Shown here: in pieces, positions 7,267-15,466 of the stretch
Position numbering within the stretch: position 1 is the stretch's first letter
Layout: every line of letters starts with the position of its first letter
Assembly: GCA_021201475.1 (NCBI GenBank)
Contig: JAJQEV010000089.1
Coordinates: 1 to 47,818, forward strand
Direction: 5' to 3'
DNA from: Clostridiales bacterium
GTDB lineage: Bacteria; Bacillota; Clostridia; Oscillospirales; Oscillospiraceae
DNA length: 47,818 nt
Position numbers and translations under genes: made by a program
Notes under the pieces: model-generated
Database searches by the model: none
The model's input: the letters and a program-made list of their open reading frames with translations, nothing else
What the model was told of the DNA's origin: nothing

Positions 7267-8160
7267 TTATTGAATCGTGTAGGTCAGGGCGCTGACGCCT
7301 GTCACCTCATCCAGGTCGCTGGTGTAGGAGTTGACAGAGCAGAAGCAGTACACCCAGCTGCCGCTGGTGATTTCCAGGCTGCCCTCTCCGGTCAGGCTGG
7401 GCTCCTGGGCCTGGCGAATGTATCTGGGCGCTTCATCGAAAGCCTCGTCCAGGACATAAATCTCCCACGTGACATCCTCGCTTCCCTCTGCGTTTTGTAT
7501 GGTAAAGCTGTATGTGCCGGACTCCGTTGCCTCAAAGGCATAACAGCTTTCAAAGGCATCCTCAGAGGTGATGACAACCCCGTCCGCAGAGGAATCGGCG
7601 GAATCGTTCAGTGCTTCGCTGAACGTGCCGGAGGACACCTCCTCCACCGTCTGGAACACCAACATCCGGCTGCTGCCCTCATCCAGCGGGTCGCCGGTGA
7701 AGGCGTTCACCGAGCAGATGCAATAGACCTGGCTCCCCGCCGTCAGGGTCAGCGTCCCGCTCTCTGTCAGACAGGGGTCATAGGCCTGGGGAATGTAGCG
7801 CGTCGCGTCCTCAAAGGCTTCTTCCAGAACATAGACCTCCCAGGTGACTTCCGCGCCGTCCGCATTGGCCACCGTGAACGCATAGCTGCCGGTCTCCGGC
7901 ACGGAGAAGGTGTAGGCAGAATCATAGGCGTCTGTACTGTCAATAATCAGCCAGGGCTCGGCTTCCGCCTCTGACGTTTCTTCGGCCTCTGCCTCCGCTG
8001 AAACTGCGCCGGAGGATTCGGCCGGGGATTCTTCCGCCTGACTTGCCACCGAGGATACAGTTTCTTCCAGGGTATCTCCGTCGTCTGCGACCCGGCCACA
8101 GCCGGCCAATAGGGCAGCCATCAGCGCCGCCGTTAAGAATAAGGAAACTCGCTTCTTCAT
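7267..8160 (-). CDS. Secreted lipoprotein with two tandem homologous domains
   Basis: 297 residues. The N-terminus is a lipoprotein signal: KKR, a hydrophobic stretch and the lipobox LLAGC, with Cys21 to be lipidated. A Glu/Ser/Ala-rich linker of about 45 residues follows, then two homologous domains of about 95 residues. Each runs GxYxFTxxNAxG, VTWExYVLxEAF, a RYIxQAxxPxLT segment, and a xxGSxVYCxCSVN turn before its end. The two copies are clearly an internal duplication, each with a conserved Cys-x-Cys pair. I do not recognise the family; the beta-rich pattern resembles small extracellular sensor or carbohydrate-binding-like modules, but this is a guess. The start at 8160 follows AGGAGGAG; an upstream in-frame ATG lacks a signal sequence. 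It is transcribed alone from the promoter at 8186. Confidence 0.82.
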   Translation of the reverse strand: MKKRVSLFLTAALMAALLAGCGRVADDGDTLEETVSSVASQAEESPAESSGAVSAEAEAEETSEAEAEPWLIIDSTDAYDSAYTFSVPETGSYAFTVANADGAEVTWEVYVLEEAFEDATRYIPQAYDPCLTESGTLTLTAGSQVYCICSVNAFTGDPLDEGSSRMLVFQTVEEVSSGTFSEALNDSADSSADGVVITSEDAFESCYAFEATESGTYSFTIQNAEGSEDVTWEIYVLDEAFDEAPRYIRQAQEPSLTGEGSLEITSGSWVYCFCSVNSYTSDLDEVTGVSALTYTIQ

Positions 8161-8185
8161 ACTGGCTCCTCCTGTTCTTTTCTGT

Positions 8186-8214
8186 ATCATACTACCAGGC
8201 GGCCGACTGTGCAA
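8186..8214 (-). promoter_or_regulatory. Promoter of the lipoprotein gene
   Basis: On the minus strand TTGCAC (8214-8209), a 17-base spacer and TATGAT (8191-8186), 26 bases before the start codon. Confidence 0.75.
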
Positions 8215-8290
8215 CAACAAACCGGTAACAACTCCGGGAAGACCTTACAACTGCCGCAAGCACAGGCGGGGAGCGGGTTTATCCCGTCGA

Positions 8291-9265
8291 TCACTCATTC
8301 TCCAGGAGCTCGGTGTAGAACTCCGCATAATCCGTGCGGCCCTGCTTCACAGCTTCGATCGCGGCCCGGGGATGCTGGTTCAGCTTGCCCGTCAGCAGGT
8401 ATGGAATGTCATAGCCCCAAACAACGCCGGATTCCCGCAGGGGGAGGATTTGATTTTGCAGAAAACGGAATATGGGGTAAACATTGTACTGGGGATTTTT
8501 CAGGAAACTGAGCAGCAGTTCCATGGAGCAGTTGCCGCAGCCGCGGCCCATGCCGTTCATCGTGGCATCCAGGTAGGAAACGCCGTTGGACAGCGCCTCA
8601 ATGGTGTTTGCAAAGGCCAACTGCTGGTTGTTGTGGGCGTGGATGCCGATTTGCTTGCCGTACTTTTCGCCCACCTCCAGGTACTGCTCTGAAAGGCGGC
8701 GCACCTGCTCCGGCACCAGGCTACCGTAGCTGTCCACCAGGTAAATCACGTCCACAGGGCTGTTGCCCAGCATCTCCAATGCCTGGGCCAAATCGGACTC
8801 CTTCGCCTTGGACACGGCCATGATGTTGCAGGAGACCTCGTATCCCTTCTTCTTTGCGTCCTCCACCATGCGGATGGCGGTGGGCATTTGGTGGATGTAG
8901 GTGGCCACACGAATCAGGTCAATGACGCTGTCGGAGCGGTCCACGATGTCCGTTTCGTAATCGGTGCGGCCCACATCGGCCATGACGGCGATTTTCATAT
9001 CGGAGTTGTTGTCGCCCACCACGGCGCGGATGTCCTCCTCGTTGCAGAACTTCCACTTGCCGAACTTGTTGACGTCAAACAACTCCTTGGACGCCTTGTA
9101 GCCGAACTCCATATAGTCAACGCCCGCCTTGACATTTGCACGGTACAGCGCATTCACAAACTCATCCGTAAACTCAAAATTATTGACCAGACCGCCGTCA
9201 CGCAGAGTTGCATCCACCACACGGATATCGGAACGAACAGTCATCAAATCACCCTTCTGTGCCAT
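8291..9265 (-). CDS. HMGL-like (DRE-TIM) aldolase family protein
   Basis: 324 residues forming one TIM-barrel domain of the HMGL/pyruvate-carboxyltransferase family. The metal-binding signature VDATLRDGG is near residue 17, and IGIHAHNNQ (the His-x-His ligands) is near residue 200. The layout is closest to 4-hydroxy-2-oxovalerate aldolase-like and homocitrate-synthase-like proteins, but no partner acylating dehydrogenase or hydratase is present, so the reaction cannot be named. It should be a divalent-metal C-C lyase or condensing enzyme acting on an oxo-acid. The start at 9265 follows GGAGGA by 7 bases; two further in-frame ATGs upstream lack sites. It is monocistronic, divergent from fbp, with a promoter at 9312-9339. 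Confidence 0.82.
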   Translation of the reverse strand: MAQKGDLMTVRSDIRVVDATLRDGGLVNNFEFTDEFVNALYRANVKAGVDYMEFGYKASKELFDVNKFGKWKFCNEEDIRAVVGDNNSDMKIAVMADVGRTDYETDIVDRSDSVIDLIRVATYIHQMPTAIRMVEDAKKKGYEVSCNIMAVSKAKESDLAQALEMLGNSPVDVIYLVDSYGSLVPEQVRRLSEQYLEVGEKYGKQIGIHAHNNQQLAFANTIEALSNGVSYLDATMNGMGRGCGNCSMELLLSFLKNPQYNVYPIFRFLQNQILPLRESGVVWGYDIPYLLTGKLNQHPRAAIEAVKQGRTDYAEFYTELLENE

Positions 9266-9311
9266 AGAAATTTCCTCCATATTCTTTGATGCTTCAAAAA
9301 GCCACAACGCT

Positions 9312-9339
9312 AGAATACCATATTTCCCCCAAAAGTCAA
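9312..9339 (-). promoter_or_regulatory. Promoter of the HMGL-like gene
   Basis: On the minus strand TTGACT (9339-9334), a 16-base spacer and TATTCT (9317-9312). Confidence 0.6.
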
Positions 9340-9429
9340 CCCTTTTCTCAGGTGTTCGCGCCTGGGGGAAGCGGTGAGGCAGGATACGGTAGCGGCACAG
9401 CCCTGCTGCAAAAAAGTTGTATAAACGGA

Positions 9430-9458
9430 TTGAGAACGCAGCCCATCTGTGGTATGAT
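9430..9458 (+). promoter_or_regulatory. Promoter of fbp
   Basis: TTGAGA (9430-9435), a 17-base spacer and TATGAT (9453-9458). The leader is about 90 bases. No riboswitch-like fold is obvious in it. Confidence 0.7.
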
Positions 9459-9552
9459 AGGACTTAAGAAAATGTGGGTGCTGAGCCTGTCCGTTCAGCC
9501 ACGCATTTCCCAAACGTTGGGTTCCGTTGCACGATAATAAGGAGGAATCTGA

Positions 9553-11559
9553 ATGAACACCCAACAACCATTGACCGATGAGCAGCTGCGCTATCTGCGC
9601 CTGCTGGCTGAAAAATATCCCACTGTGGCAGCCGCCTCCAGTGAGATTATCCGAATTGAAGCGCTGCTGCGCCTGCCCAAGGGTACGGAGCACTTTATGA
9701 GCGACCTTCATGGCGAGCATGAGGCGTTCCTTCACATCCTCAACAGCGCCTCCGGCGTCATACGGGAGAAAATCGACCAGCTGTTTGCCGACACGGTGCC
9801 CGCTCGGGAGCGGGCAGATTTGGCCACCCTGATTTACTATCCTGAGCAGAAGCTGCCGGAGCTGAAGGCCCGCCAGGAGGATTTGAACCGGTGGTACGCC
9901 ACCACCCTGCTGCGGCTGGTGGAACTGTGCCGCCTGGTTTCCAGCAAACACACCCGCTCCCATGTGCGCAAATGCCTGCCGGAAAGCTGCGCCCACATCC
10001 TGGATGAGCTGCTCCACGCCCACTTTGAGGACCATGACAAGCAGCTTTACTACAGAGAAATCATTCAGAGCATTATCCGCTACGACCGGGCGGACGCCTA
10101 CATCACCCGGTTCTGCCAGCTCATCAAGCGGCTGGCGGTGGACAGGCTGCATATCGTGGGAGACCTCTTTGACCGGGGGCCGCGGCCCGACCTGATTTTG
10201 GACGAGCTGATGGAGTACCACGATGTGGGCATCCAGTGGGGCAACCATGACGTGGTGTGGATGGGGGCCGCTGCGGGCAGCCCTATCTGTATCCTGACGG
10301 TGCTGAAAACCACCCTCTCCTACAACAATCTGGAGATGCTGGAAACGGGCTACGGCATCAGCCTGCGCACTCTGGATCAGATGGCGGAGCGGGTCTACGG
10401 CGGGTCGGACGTGACACTGTGGCGGCCTTACGGCGGCAATCAGAGCCGCTGGGAGGAGATTGCCCGAATGCATAAGGCCGTCACCATCCTGATGTTCAAG
10501 GTGGAGGCCCAGGTCATCGCCAGGAACCCGGACTTCCAGATGCAGGGACGGGACTACCTGAACCAAATCGACTACGGGAACGGAACCGTCCTCTGCCGTC
10601 AAGCGGCACTTCCGCTGTGCTCCCTGTGCGGCGGCAAGCGGTATCCCCTCCGGGACAGGGACTTCCCCACGGTGAATCCGGCCTGCCCCAGCACCCTTAC
10701 CGGCGAGGAAGTGGAGGTGCTGGACGACCTGGTGCGGGGCTTCCGCCAGAGTGAAAAGCTCCAGCGGCACGTTCATTTCCTTTACGCACAGGGGACGGTG
10801 TACAGCTGCTGCAACGGCAACCTGCTCTATCACGGCGCAGTCCCCATGACCGAGACGGGCGAGTTCGCCGCCGAGACCTTTGAGGGCCAGTCCTACAGCG
10901 GCCGGGCCCTGTTCGACTACTGTGACCGCCGGTGCAGGCAGGGCTATTTCGCCCCGGAGGGCAGCCTTGAGCGCCAGGCGGGGCAGGACTTTTTGTGGTA
11001 CCTCTGGTGCGGTCCCCTGTCCCCCATCTTTGGGCGCAGCGCCATGACCACCTTTGAGCGGCTGTACATTGCCGACAAGTCCACCCACGCCGAGGTAAAA
11101 AATCCTTACTATTCCCATATCAACGGCCCGAATGCGGCGGAGGTGGCGGAGCGGATTTTGCAGGAGTTCGGCCTCACCGGCCCCGGCTGCCACATCATCA
11201 ACGGCCATGTGCCGGTGCGGGCCATCGAGGGGGAAAGCCCCGTCAAGGGCGGCGGCAAGCTGATCGTGATCGACGGCGGATTCTGCCGGGCCTACCACAG
11301 CAAAACCGGCATCGCCGGATACACCCTCATTTCCAGCAGCCGCGGGCTGACCCTGCGCACCCATCAGCCCTTTGAAAGCACTGAGAAGGCCATCCGGGAC
11401 GATGAGGACATAGACAGCCAGAGCGAGCACATTTACACCTCCCCCCAGCGGGTACTGGTGCGCCAGACCGACGAGGGCGAGGCGGAGGCTGCCCGCATCA
11501 CCGACCTGGAGCGGCTGGTGCAGGCGTACCAGAGCGGCCTGCTCCACGAGGCGACCTGA
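9553..11559 (+). CDS. fbp: Fructose-1,6-bisphosphatase, class III
   Basis: 668 residues, the characteristic length of the Firmicute class III enzyme (Bacillus Fbp type). It hydrolyses fructose-1,6-bisphosphate to fructose-6-phosphate for gluconeogenesis, in the cytoplasm. Metallophosphatase motifs are present: SDLHGEHEAF near residue 50, GDLFDRGPRPD near residue 204, GNHDVVW near residue 230, and a C-terminal NGHVPV segment. The start follows TAAGGAGG by a normal spacing. It is monocistronic and convergent with the M50 gene, with only 20 bases between the two stop codons and no obvious terminator hairpin there, so read-through antisense transcripts are possible. The long open frame on the opposite strand is a composition artefact. 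Confidence 0.96.
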   Translation: MNTQQPLTDEQLRYLRLLAEKYPTVAAASSEIIRIEALLRLPKGTEHFMSDLHGEHEAFLHILNSASGVIREKIDQLFADTVPARERADLATLIYYPEQKLPELKARQEDLNRWYATTLLRLVELCRLVSSKHTRSHVRKCLPESCAHILDELLHAHFEDHDKQLYYREIIQSIIRYDRADAYITRFCQLIKRLAVDRLHIVGDLFDRGPRPDLILDELMEYHDVGIQWGNHDVVWMGAAAGSPICILTVLKTTLSYNNLEMLETGYGISLRTLDQMAERVYGGSDVTLWRPYGGNQSRWEEIARMHKAVTILMFKVEAQVIARNPDFQMQGRDYLNQIDYGNGTVLCRQAALPLCSLCGGKRYPLRDRDFPTVNPACPSTLTGEEVEVLDDLVRGFRQSEKLQRHVHFLYAQGTVYSCCNGNLLYHGAVPMTETGEFAAETFEGQSYSGRALFDYCDRRCRQGYFAPEGSLERQAGQDFLWYLWCGPLSPIFGRSAMTTFERLYIADKSTHAEVKNPYYSHINGPNAAEVAERILQEFGLTGPGCHIINGHVPVRAIEGESPVKGGGKLIVIDGGFCRAYHSKTGIAGYTLISSSRGLTLRTHQPFESTEKAIRDDEDIDSQSEHIYTSPQRVLVRQTDEGEAEAARITDLERLVQAYQSGLLHEAT

Positions 11560-11579
11560 CGCCTGTCAGCAGGCAGCCG

Positions 11580-12191
11580 CTATGCCGCCCGTTGCTGGAA
11601 CAGCAGCCACAGCACCAGGAACAGCAGCGAAGGGTTCCCCTCCAACGCCAGGGCAGTGCCCGGCACGAGGGCCAGCATCAGCAACACCGTCACCAGGTAG
11701 TGAAAGACCCCTTCGGCGCCTGCACCCAGCCCTGCCAGCTCCAGCAGGGAGAGGAGAATGCGCCCGCCGTCCAGCGGCGGGAAGGGCAGCAGATTGAACA
11801 GCCCCAGAATCAGGCTCGCCCCGGCAAAGAGCTGCGCCTGCGGCATCTGGGGAAGGGCCAGCGCCACGGCAAAGGCGCACAGGAGGTTGACCGCCGGCCC
11901 CGCAGCGGCCACCACAAGCCGCCGGAGGGGCCGGTGCAGCTCCTCCAGCAACAACTCCGCGCCGCAAAAGGTGATGCGCACAGCCCGCACCCTGATCCCC
12001 AACAGGCAGCAGGCGCACAAATGCCCTCCTTCATGGAGGGCGGCGGAGAGCAGTACGGTGGCCATCAGCCGCCCCGAGGTGAGCATACAAAACAGCGTCA
12101 GCAGAAAGACAGCGCCGGAGGACAGAAAGCAGCGGCCAAACCAAACGCCTCCGGCGCTTAGCTCAGGCTTCGGAAATCTGCCCATTCCCAT
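11580..12191 (-). CDS. M50-family intramembrane metalloprotease (SpoIVFB-like)
   Basis: 203 residues with about five membrane segments. HEGGH (the HExxH zinc motif) lies inside the second hydrophobic segment, near residue 55, and LLPFPPLDGGRIL near residue 135 supplies the third zinc ligand. This is the site-2-protease layout used by SpoIVFB, which cleaves pro-sigma factors in sporulating Firmicutes. It overlaps the upstream gene by 29 bases, so translation is probably coupled. The start at 12191 follows GGAGG by 9 bases; another ATG lies two codons later. SpoIVFB normally has a SpoIVFA partner just upstream, and the one-helix protein at 12163 occupies that place. The sporulation role is inferred from family and context. 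Confidence 0.85.
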   Translation of the reverse strand: MGMGRFPKPELSAGGVWFGRCFLSSGAVFLLTLFCMLTSGRLMATVLLSAALHEGGHLCACCLLGIRVRAVRITFCGAELLLEELHRPLRRLVVAAAGPAVNLLCAFAVALALPQMPQAQLFAGASLILGLFNLLPFPPLDGGRILLSLLELAGLGAGAEGVFHYLVTVLLMLALVPGTALALEGNPSLLFLVLWLLFQQRAA

Positions 12192-12570
12192 TTTCTTCCG
12201 CCTCCGGCACCGTGGCTTCCGGCGCTGCTTCGCTTTCTCCGGCTGCGTCTGAAGATTCGGCCTCGGCATCCTCCGCCTCCTGCGGCGAAAAGACGGCGGC
12301 GCACCAGTCCTCCAGCGCGCCGGTCAAATCCCCGTCCGTCATCATCTGCCCCAGGTCGGAAAATGCCTGCTCAAAGTCCGTTTGGGACAAAATGAGCGTT
12401 TCACAGGCGGCTTTCCACTGCGCGACCGCATTGGGCAGCAGCCAGCCGCACAGTCCAACAACCAGCGTGATAGCAAGGGTGGCAAGCAGGCGCAGGATCT
12501 CCCTGGCATACCAGGGTCGGCGCATTCCCTTCCCTTTCGTGAAGCGGTTTCGTTCCCGTTTGACATCCAT
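12163..12570 (-). CDS. Single-pass membrane protein, possible SpoIVFA-position partner
   Basis: 135 residues. A basic cytoplasmic N-terminus (residues 1-25) is followed by one membrane segment (about 25-45, LATLAITLVVGLCGWLLP), a predicted helical part, and an acidic Glu/Ala/Ser-rich tail. I do not recognise a named family. The order (one-helix protein, then M50 protease, overlapping) matches spoIVFA-spoIVFB, and the helical stretch after the membrane segment (TDFEQAFSDLGQ) recalls SpoIVFA/M23 proteins. However, the peptidase-like M23 domain is absent. It may be a shortened SpoIVFA or an unrelated regulator. The start at 12570 follows GGAGG by 8 bases; an in-frame GTG five codons upstream overlaps that site. 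Confidence 0.65.
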   Translation of the reverse strand: MDVKRERNRFTKGKGMRRPWYAREILRLLATLAITLVVGLCGWLLPNAVAQWKAACETLILSQTDFEQAFSDLGQMMTDGDLTGALEDWCAAVFSPQEAEDAEAESSDAAGESEAAPEATVPEAEENGNGQISEA

Positions 12571-12704
12571 CCAATGAGCCTCCACCCTGTCCGAACTCTC
12601 TCCACAGTGTATGCGCGGCGGGGCGGGATAGAACGCAGATGCGGCAGCGCTTTCTGAGCCTTGCGGTCAGCAGCGAGGAGAAATTGCCCGTTTACCATTT
12701 ATAA

Positions 12705-12736
12705 AAAGTAAGCACAGGCGTTTTCAGCCTGTGCTT
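12705..12736 (-). terminator. Terminator of the two-component operon
   Basis: On the minus strand AAGCACAGGC (12736-12727) pairs with GCCTGTGCTT (12719-12710), followed by ACTTTTT. The 5' arm overlaps the last codons and the stop codon of the histidine kinase gene. Confidence 0.85.
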
Positions 12737-14070
12737 TTCCGTTCCTCCACCTGCTCCGGCGCTACCGGCAGCATGACCCGCAGGGAAAACCGCCCGTCCT
12801 CCGCCCGGATGGAGAGGTCCCCGCCGTACCGCTTTGCGATGCGCTGCACCGTTTTCAGGCCAAAGCCGTGGAAACGCCGGTCCTCCTTGGTGGTCAGGGG
12901 CAAGCCGTCCCGAAACTGAAGCCGCCCCTGGAAGCTGTTCTCCATCTGGATGAACAGCAGGCCGTTCCGGCGGAAAATCTTCAAATCGATGATACGGCGC
13001 CGGGGGTTTTCCAACGCGCTGACGCTCTCGATGGCGTTATCCAGGGCGTTGCGCAGGATGAGGTACAGGTCGCCGGTCTCCAGCAGCTCCAGCCCAGTGC
13101 AGTCGGCCACGCACTGGATTTGAATCTGCCGCTCCCGGCAGTAGAGGCTCCGCTCCATCAGCGCGGCGTTCAGCGTCTCGTTGTCCGTCTGGGTGCTTTC
13201 GTCGTAGACCTGGAGGTTTTCCGCGATTTGATCCAGCAGGTCGTCCCGATCCGTGCCCTCCTCCTTGTCGATCATCTCAGCCACCTGATGCTTCAAATCA
13301 TGCATCAGGCGGGTCAACTCGTTCATATTCTGGCGGCTGCTCTGGAGCTGCTCATGGCGCAGCTGCCGCACATAGCTTTGCATATCCAACTCGTGCTGGA
13401 GGGCCAGCGCCCGCCGCTGGTTCACCTGAATCCACAGCATCGAGGCGCAGCAGAGGATCTCATACACCTGGCAGAAGGGGAACAGTGGGCTGGCGGCGCT
13501 CTCATTCACCACCTTGACCGCCACGCTGGTACACGCCGCCACCAGATACACCAGACAGGTCACCGCCGTCAGCCGCAGGTTATTCACCTGATATTCGCCG
13601 TCCTCACAGAGAGGGCGGATGCAGGTGCGGTAAAAGAAGCAATAGGCCATGGGAACGGTGACCAGCTCCACCACCGCATCCACCAGAATGCCCTCATAGG
13701 GGATAAGGCCGGCGAGCAGCAGCTGCGAGGCGGAGGAGATATGCTGCACACACAGGGTCAGAGCGGCGCAGTAAATCATTTCATTCCGGTTCACTGGGCA
13801 ACACAAGGCCAACAGCACTGCAGAGAGTACGGCAAAGACCACCGTATAGATGCAGCAGCTCACCACAATATAGTCTGCGCTTTGCCAGATCACCTTGACA
13901 GTGCCCCAATTCATCAGCACAAGGGAGCCCAACTCCGCCAGCCCGCAGAACGGGAGAAAACGCCACAGAAAATGCTCCCGCTTCCGGTGGGGCAGAATGA
14001 ACAGCATACAGGCCCCCAGCATCTCTGTGATGTACTGATTCCCGCTGAGGGCCTCAAACAGGGCGGTCAT
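12724..14070 (-). CDS. AgrC-like sensor histidine kinase (GHKL type)
   Basis: 448 residues. About six membrane segments occupy residues 10-215, with no extracytoplasmic PAS or Cache domain, followed by a short coiled coil and a GHKL kinase core. RLMHDLKHQV near residue 260 carries the phosphorylated His. LRNALDNAIES near residue 337 is the N box, and HGFGLKTVQRIAKRYGG near residue 400 is the G box. This is the AgrC/BlpH layout, usually a receptor for a small peptide. The start overlaps the response-regulator stop (ATGA) and follows GGAGG. No agrB or agrD-like peptide gene is recognisable in the window, so the signal is unknown. It works with the LytTR regulator encoded just upstream. Confidence 0.92.
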   Translation of the reverse strand: MTALFEALSGNQYITEMLGACMLFILPHRKREHFLWRFLPFCGLAELGSLVLMNWGTVKVIWQSADYIVVSCCIYTVVFAVLSAVLLALCCPVNRNEMIYCAALTLCVQHISSASQLLLAGLIPYEGILVDAVVELVTVPMAYCFFYRTCIRPLCEDGEYQVNNLRLTAVTCLVYLVAACTSVAVKVVNESAASPLFPFCQVYEILCCASMLWIQVNQRRALALQHELDMQSYVRQLRHEQLQSSRQNMNELTRLMHDLKHQVAEMIDKEEGTDRDDLLDQIAENLQVYDESTQTDNETLNAALMERSLYCRERQIQIQCVADCTGLELLETGDLYLILRNALDNAIESVSALENPRRRIIDLKIFRRNGLLFIQMENSFQGRLQFRDGLPLTTKEDRRFHGFGLKTVQRIAKRYGGDLSIRAEDGRFSLRVMLPVAPEQVEERKSTG

Positions 14071-14774
14071 GTGGTTCCTCCGACATAGTCCGACAGCTCC
14101 TGCAAAAACAGCTTGCGCCGGGGGCGGCTGATTTTCAGTCGGCAGCCTCCGGCCGTCAGTTCGTTCTGCCCCACCCAGGTGACAAAGCGGAGGTTCACCA
14201 GCAGGCTGTTGTCACAGCGGGAAAAGGCGCAGCCTTCCAGCTGCTCCTCTGCCTCCTTCATGGTGCCGCCGGTTTCAAAAGTGCCGTCCTCCGTGTGGTA
14301 AAACAGCTTGTGCTTGATGACCTCCACATAAATCAGCCGGTCAATGACGATGCGCCACTTCCCGTCCCGGGTGGAAATCAGCAGACTTTTCGGCCGCTGC
14401 CTGGGGAGGCGCTCCAGCAGCAGCCCCATCCGCAGTTCAAAGGCGTCGTAGTTCAGCGGCTTAACCAGGAAGTCCATGGCCTGCACCTCGTAGCCCTTCA
14501 GGGCAAGCTGGGCCATCCGCGTCACAAAGACCAGAATCACATCGGCGTCCTGCGCCCGAATCCGCCGCGCGGTCTCCATGCCGTCAATGCCGGGCATGAC
14601 AACATCCAGGAAGATAATGTCATACTGTGGCCTGTACTGCTCCAGGAACGCCACGCTGTCAGGATAAAAGCTGGCCTGGAAGTCCAGACTATGCTCCTGA
14701 CGGTAACGCTCCAGGAACTGCTTCATCTGTTCCATGGCTTTCGGGGAATCTTCTACAACGGCAATCGTGATCAT
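14067..14774 (-). CDS. LytTR-family response regulator
   Basis: 235 residues. A receiver domain (residues 1-120) has the acidic pair at VVEDS and the phospho-acceptor Asp in IIFLDVVMPGIDGMETA near residue 58. It is followed by a LytTR DNA-binding domain (about 135-230; LISTRDGKW, DRLIYVEVIKHKLFYHT, FSRCDNSLLVNLRFV). Such regulators bind paired direct repeats upstream of target promoters. The start is taken at 14774 (MITIAVVEDS); an ATG four codons upstream (14786) is also possible, and the ribosome-binding evidence (AAAGGG, GAGAGG) does not settle it. It is the first gene of a two-gene operon with the GHKL kinase. The promoter is at 14838-14866. Confidence 0.93.
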   Translation of the reverse strand: MITIAVVEDSPKAMEQMKQFLERYRQEHSLDFQASFYPDSVAFLEQYRPQYDIIFLDVVMPGIDGMETARRIRAQDADVILVFVTRMAQLALKGYEVQAMDFLVKPLNYDAFELRMGLLLERLPRQRPKSLLISTRDGKWRIVIDRLIYVEVIKHKLFYHTEDGTFETGGTMKEAEEQLEGCAFSRCDNSLLVNLRFVTWVGQNELTAGGCRLKISRPRRKLFLQELSDYVGGTT

Positions 14775-14837
14775 GACGGGGGCCATCCCTTTCTGTCCTC
14801 TCTCATCAGGTTCAAAAAACGTTCCTGTTTCATGGTC

Positions 14838-14866
14838 AGTATAACACAATTCTCCCTCATTGGCAA
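14838..14866 (-). promoter_or_regulatory. Promoter of the LytTR/GHKL operon
   Basis: On the minus strand TTGCCA (14866-14861), a 17-base spacer and TATACT (14843-14838). Confidence 0.7.
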
Positions 14867-14971
14867 GCCGCTTGCAAAGGGGAAAGCGTGGCAACACCGA
14901 TTTTCTCGGAGTGCAGCAGTGCGTATCGTTGGCGGGCAGCCTTCTCTCTGGAGCGGTCACAATGCAGAAAC

Positions 14972-14988
14972 TCCCGCTGGCAGCGGGA
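14972..14988 (-). terminator. Weak terminator-like hairpin after the small acidic protein gene
   Basis: A TCCCGCT/AGCGGGA 7-bp stem with a 3-base loop is followed on the minus strand by GTTTCTG. The U-tract is poor, so this may be only a pause site. Confidence 0.35.
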
Positions 14989-15001
14989 TGGCTCGATAGT
15001 T

Positions 15002-15202
15002 TTATTCTGATTCCTTCTCATCCGTTTCTTCATGAGAGGTTGGAGGCTGTACATTGTAGATTCCATAGCCGTCGTCATCAAAGCGGCTCCAGACGTTTGC
15101 CTCAATGCCGGGGCGCTGCTTGTGTTGTAACGCATCTGACGGCTGTTCAGGGGCAGGATTCCCCTGCGTATTTGAGGGGCTGATTTTCTCGTTTTCTTTC
15201 AT
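15002..15202 (-). CDS. Small acidic protein of unknown function
   Basis: 66 residues, hydrophilic, rich in Glu, Gln, Asp and Pro, with a YGIYNVQPP segment in the C-terminal half and no membrane segment or Cys. It is probably disordered. GGAGG lies 11 bases before the ATG, a somewhat long spacing. I do not recognise a family. The evidence for coding is the ribosome-binding site, the intact frame in a gap between divergent regulatory regions, and a hairpin downstream. It could instead be a chance frame. Confidence 0.45.
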   Translation of the reverse strand: MKENEKISPSNTQGNPAPEQPSDALQHKQRPGIEANVWSRFDDDGYGIYNVQPPTSHEETDEKESE

Positions 15203-15352
15203 GGCGCTTTCATCCTCCGTTTATTTTCTATTCGCCCTCTTTGGGGCCGTCTGAGGCATTATCCCACTCGTTTTGCCTGGCATAGCACGGTTGATAAAGC
15301 CGTTTACGCCTTCGCATTGCGGTCTGAAATAATAAACACATCTGAAAAGTGC

Positions 15353-15382
15353 AAAAAAACGAGTGAATTGTTTCCAATTCAC
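15353..15382 (-). terminator. Terminator of tRNA-Pro
   Basis: On the minus strand GTGAATTG-GAAA-CAATTCAC, an 8-bp stem with a GNRA-type loop (15382-15363), is followed by TCG and seven T residues (15359-15353). Confidence 0.95.
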
Positions 15383-15389
15383 CCGCTTT

Positions 15390-15466
15390 TGGTCCGAGTG
15401 TTGAGATTCGAACTCAAGGCCTCTTGAACCCCATTCAAGCGCGATACCAAACTTCGCCACACCCGG
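15390..15466 (-). tRNA. tRNA-Pro (anticodon GGG)
   Basis: A complete cloverleaf can be folded by eye: acceptor CCGGGTG/CACTCGG with discriminator A and an encoded CCA; D stem GCGA/TCGC; anticodon stem CTTGA/TCAAG around the loop ATGGGGT (anticodon GGG); a 5-base variable loop; T stem TTGAG/CTCAA with TTCGAAT. It decodes CCC (and CCU by wobble) proline codons, fitting a GC-rich genome. It is a single-gene unit with its own terminator. Confidence 0.97.

Noticed and set aside
9310-11547. Long open frame on the minus strand opposite fbp
   Set aside because: Antisense to a full-length fbp, low-complexity translation, no ribosome-binding site and no recognisable motif.
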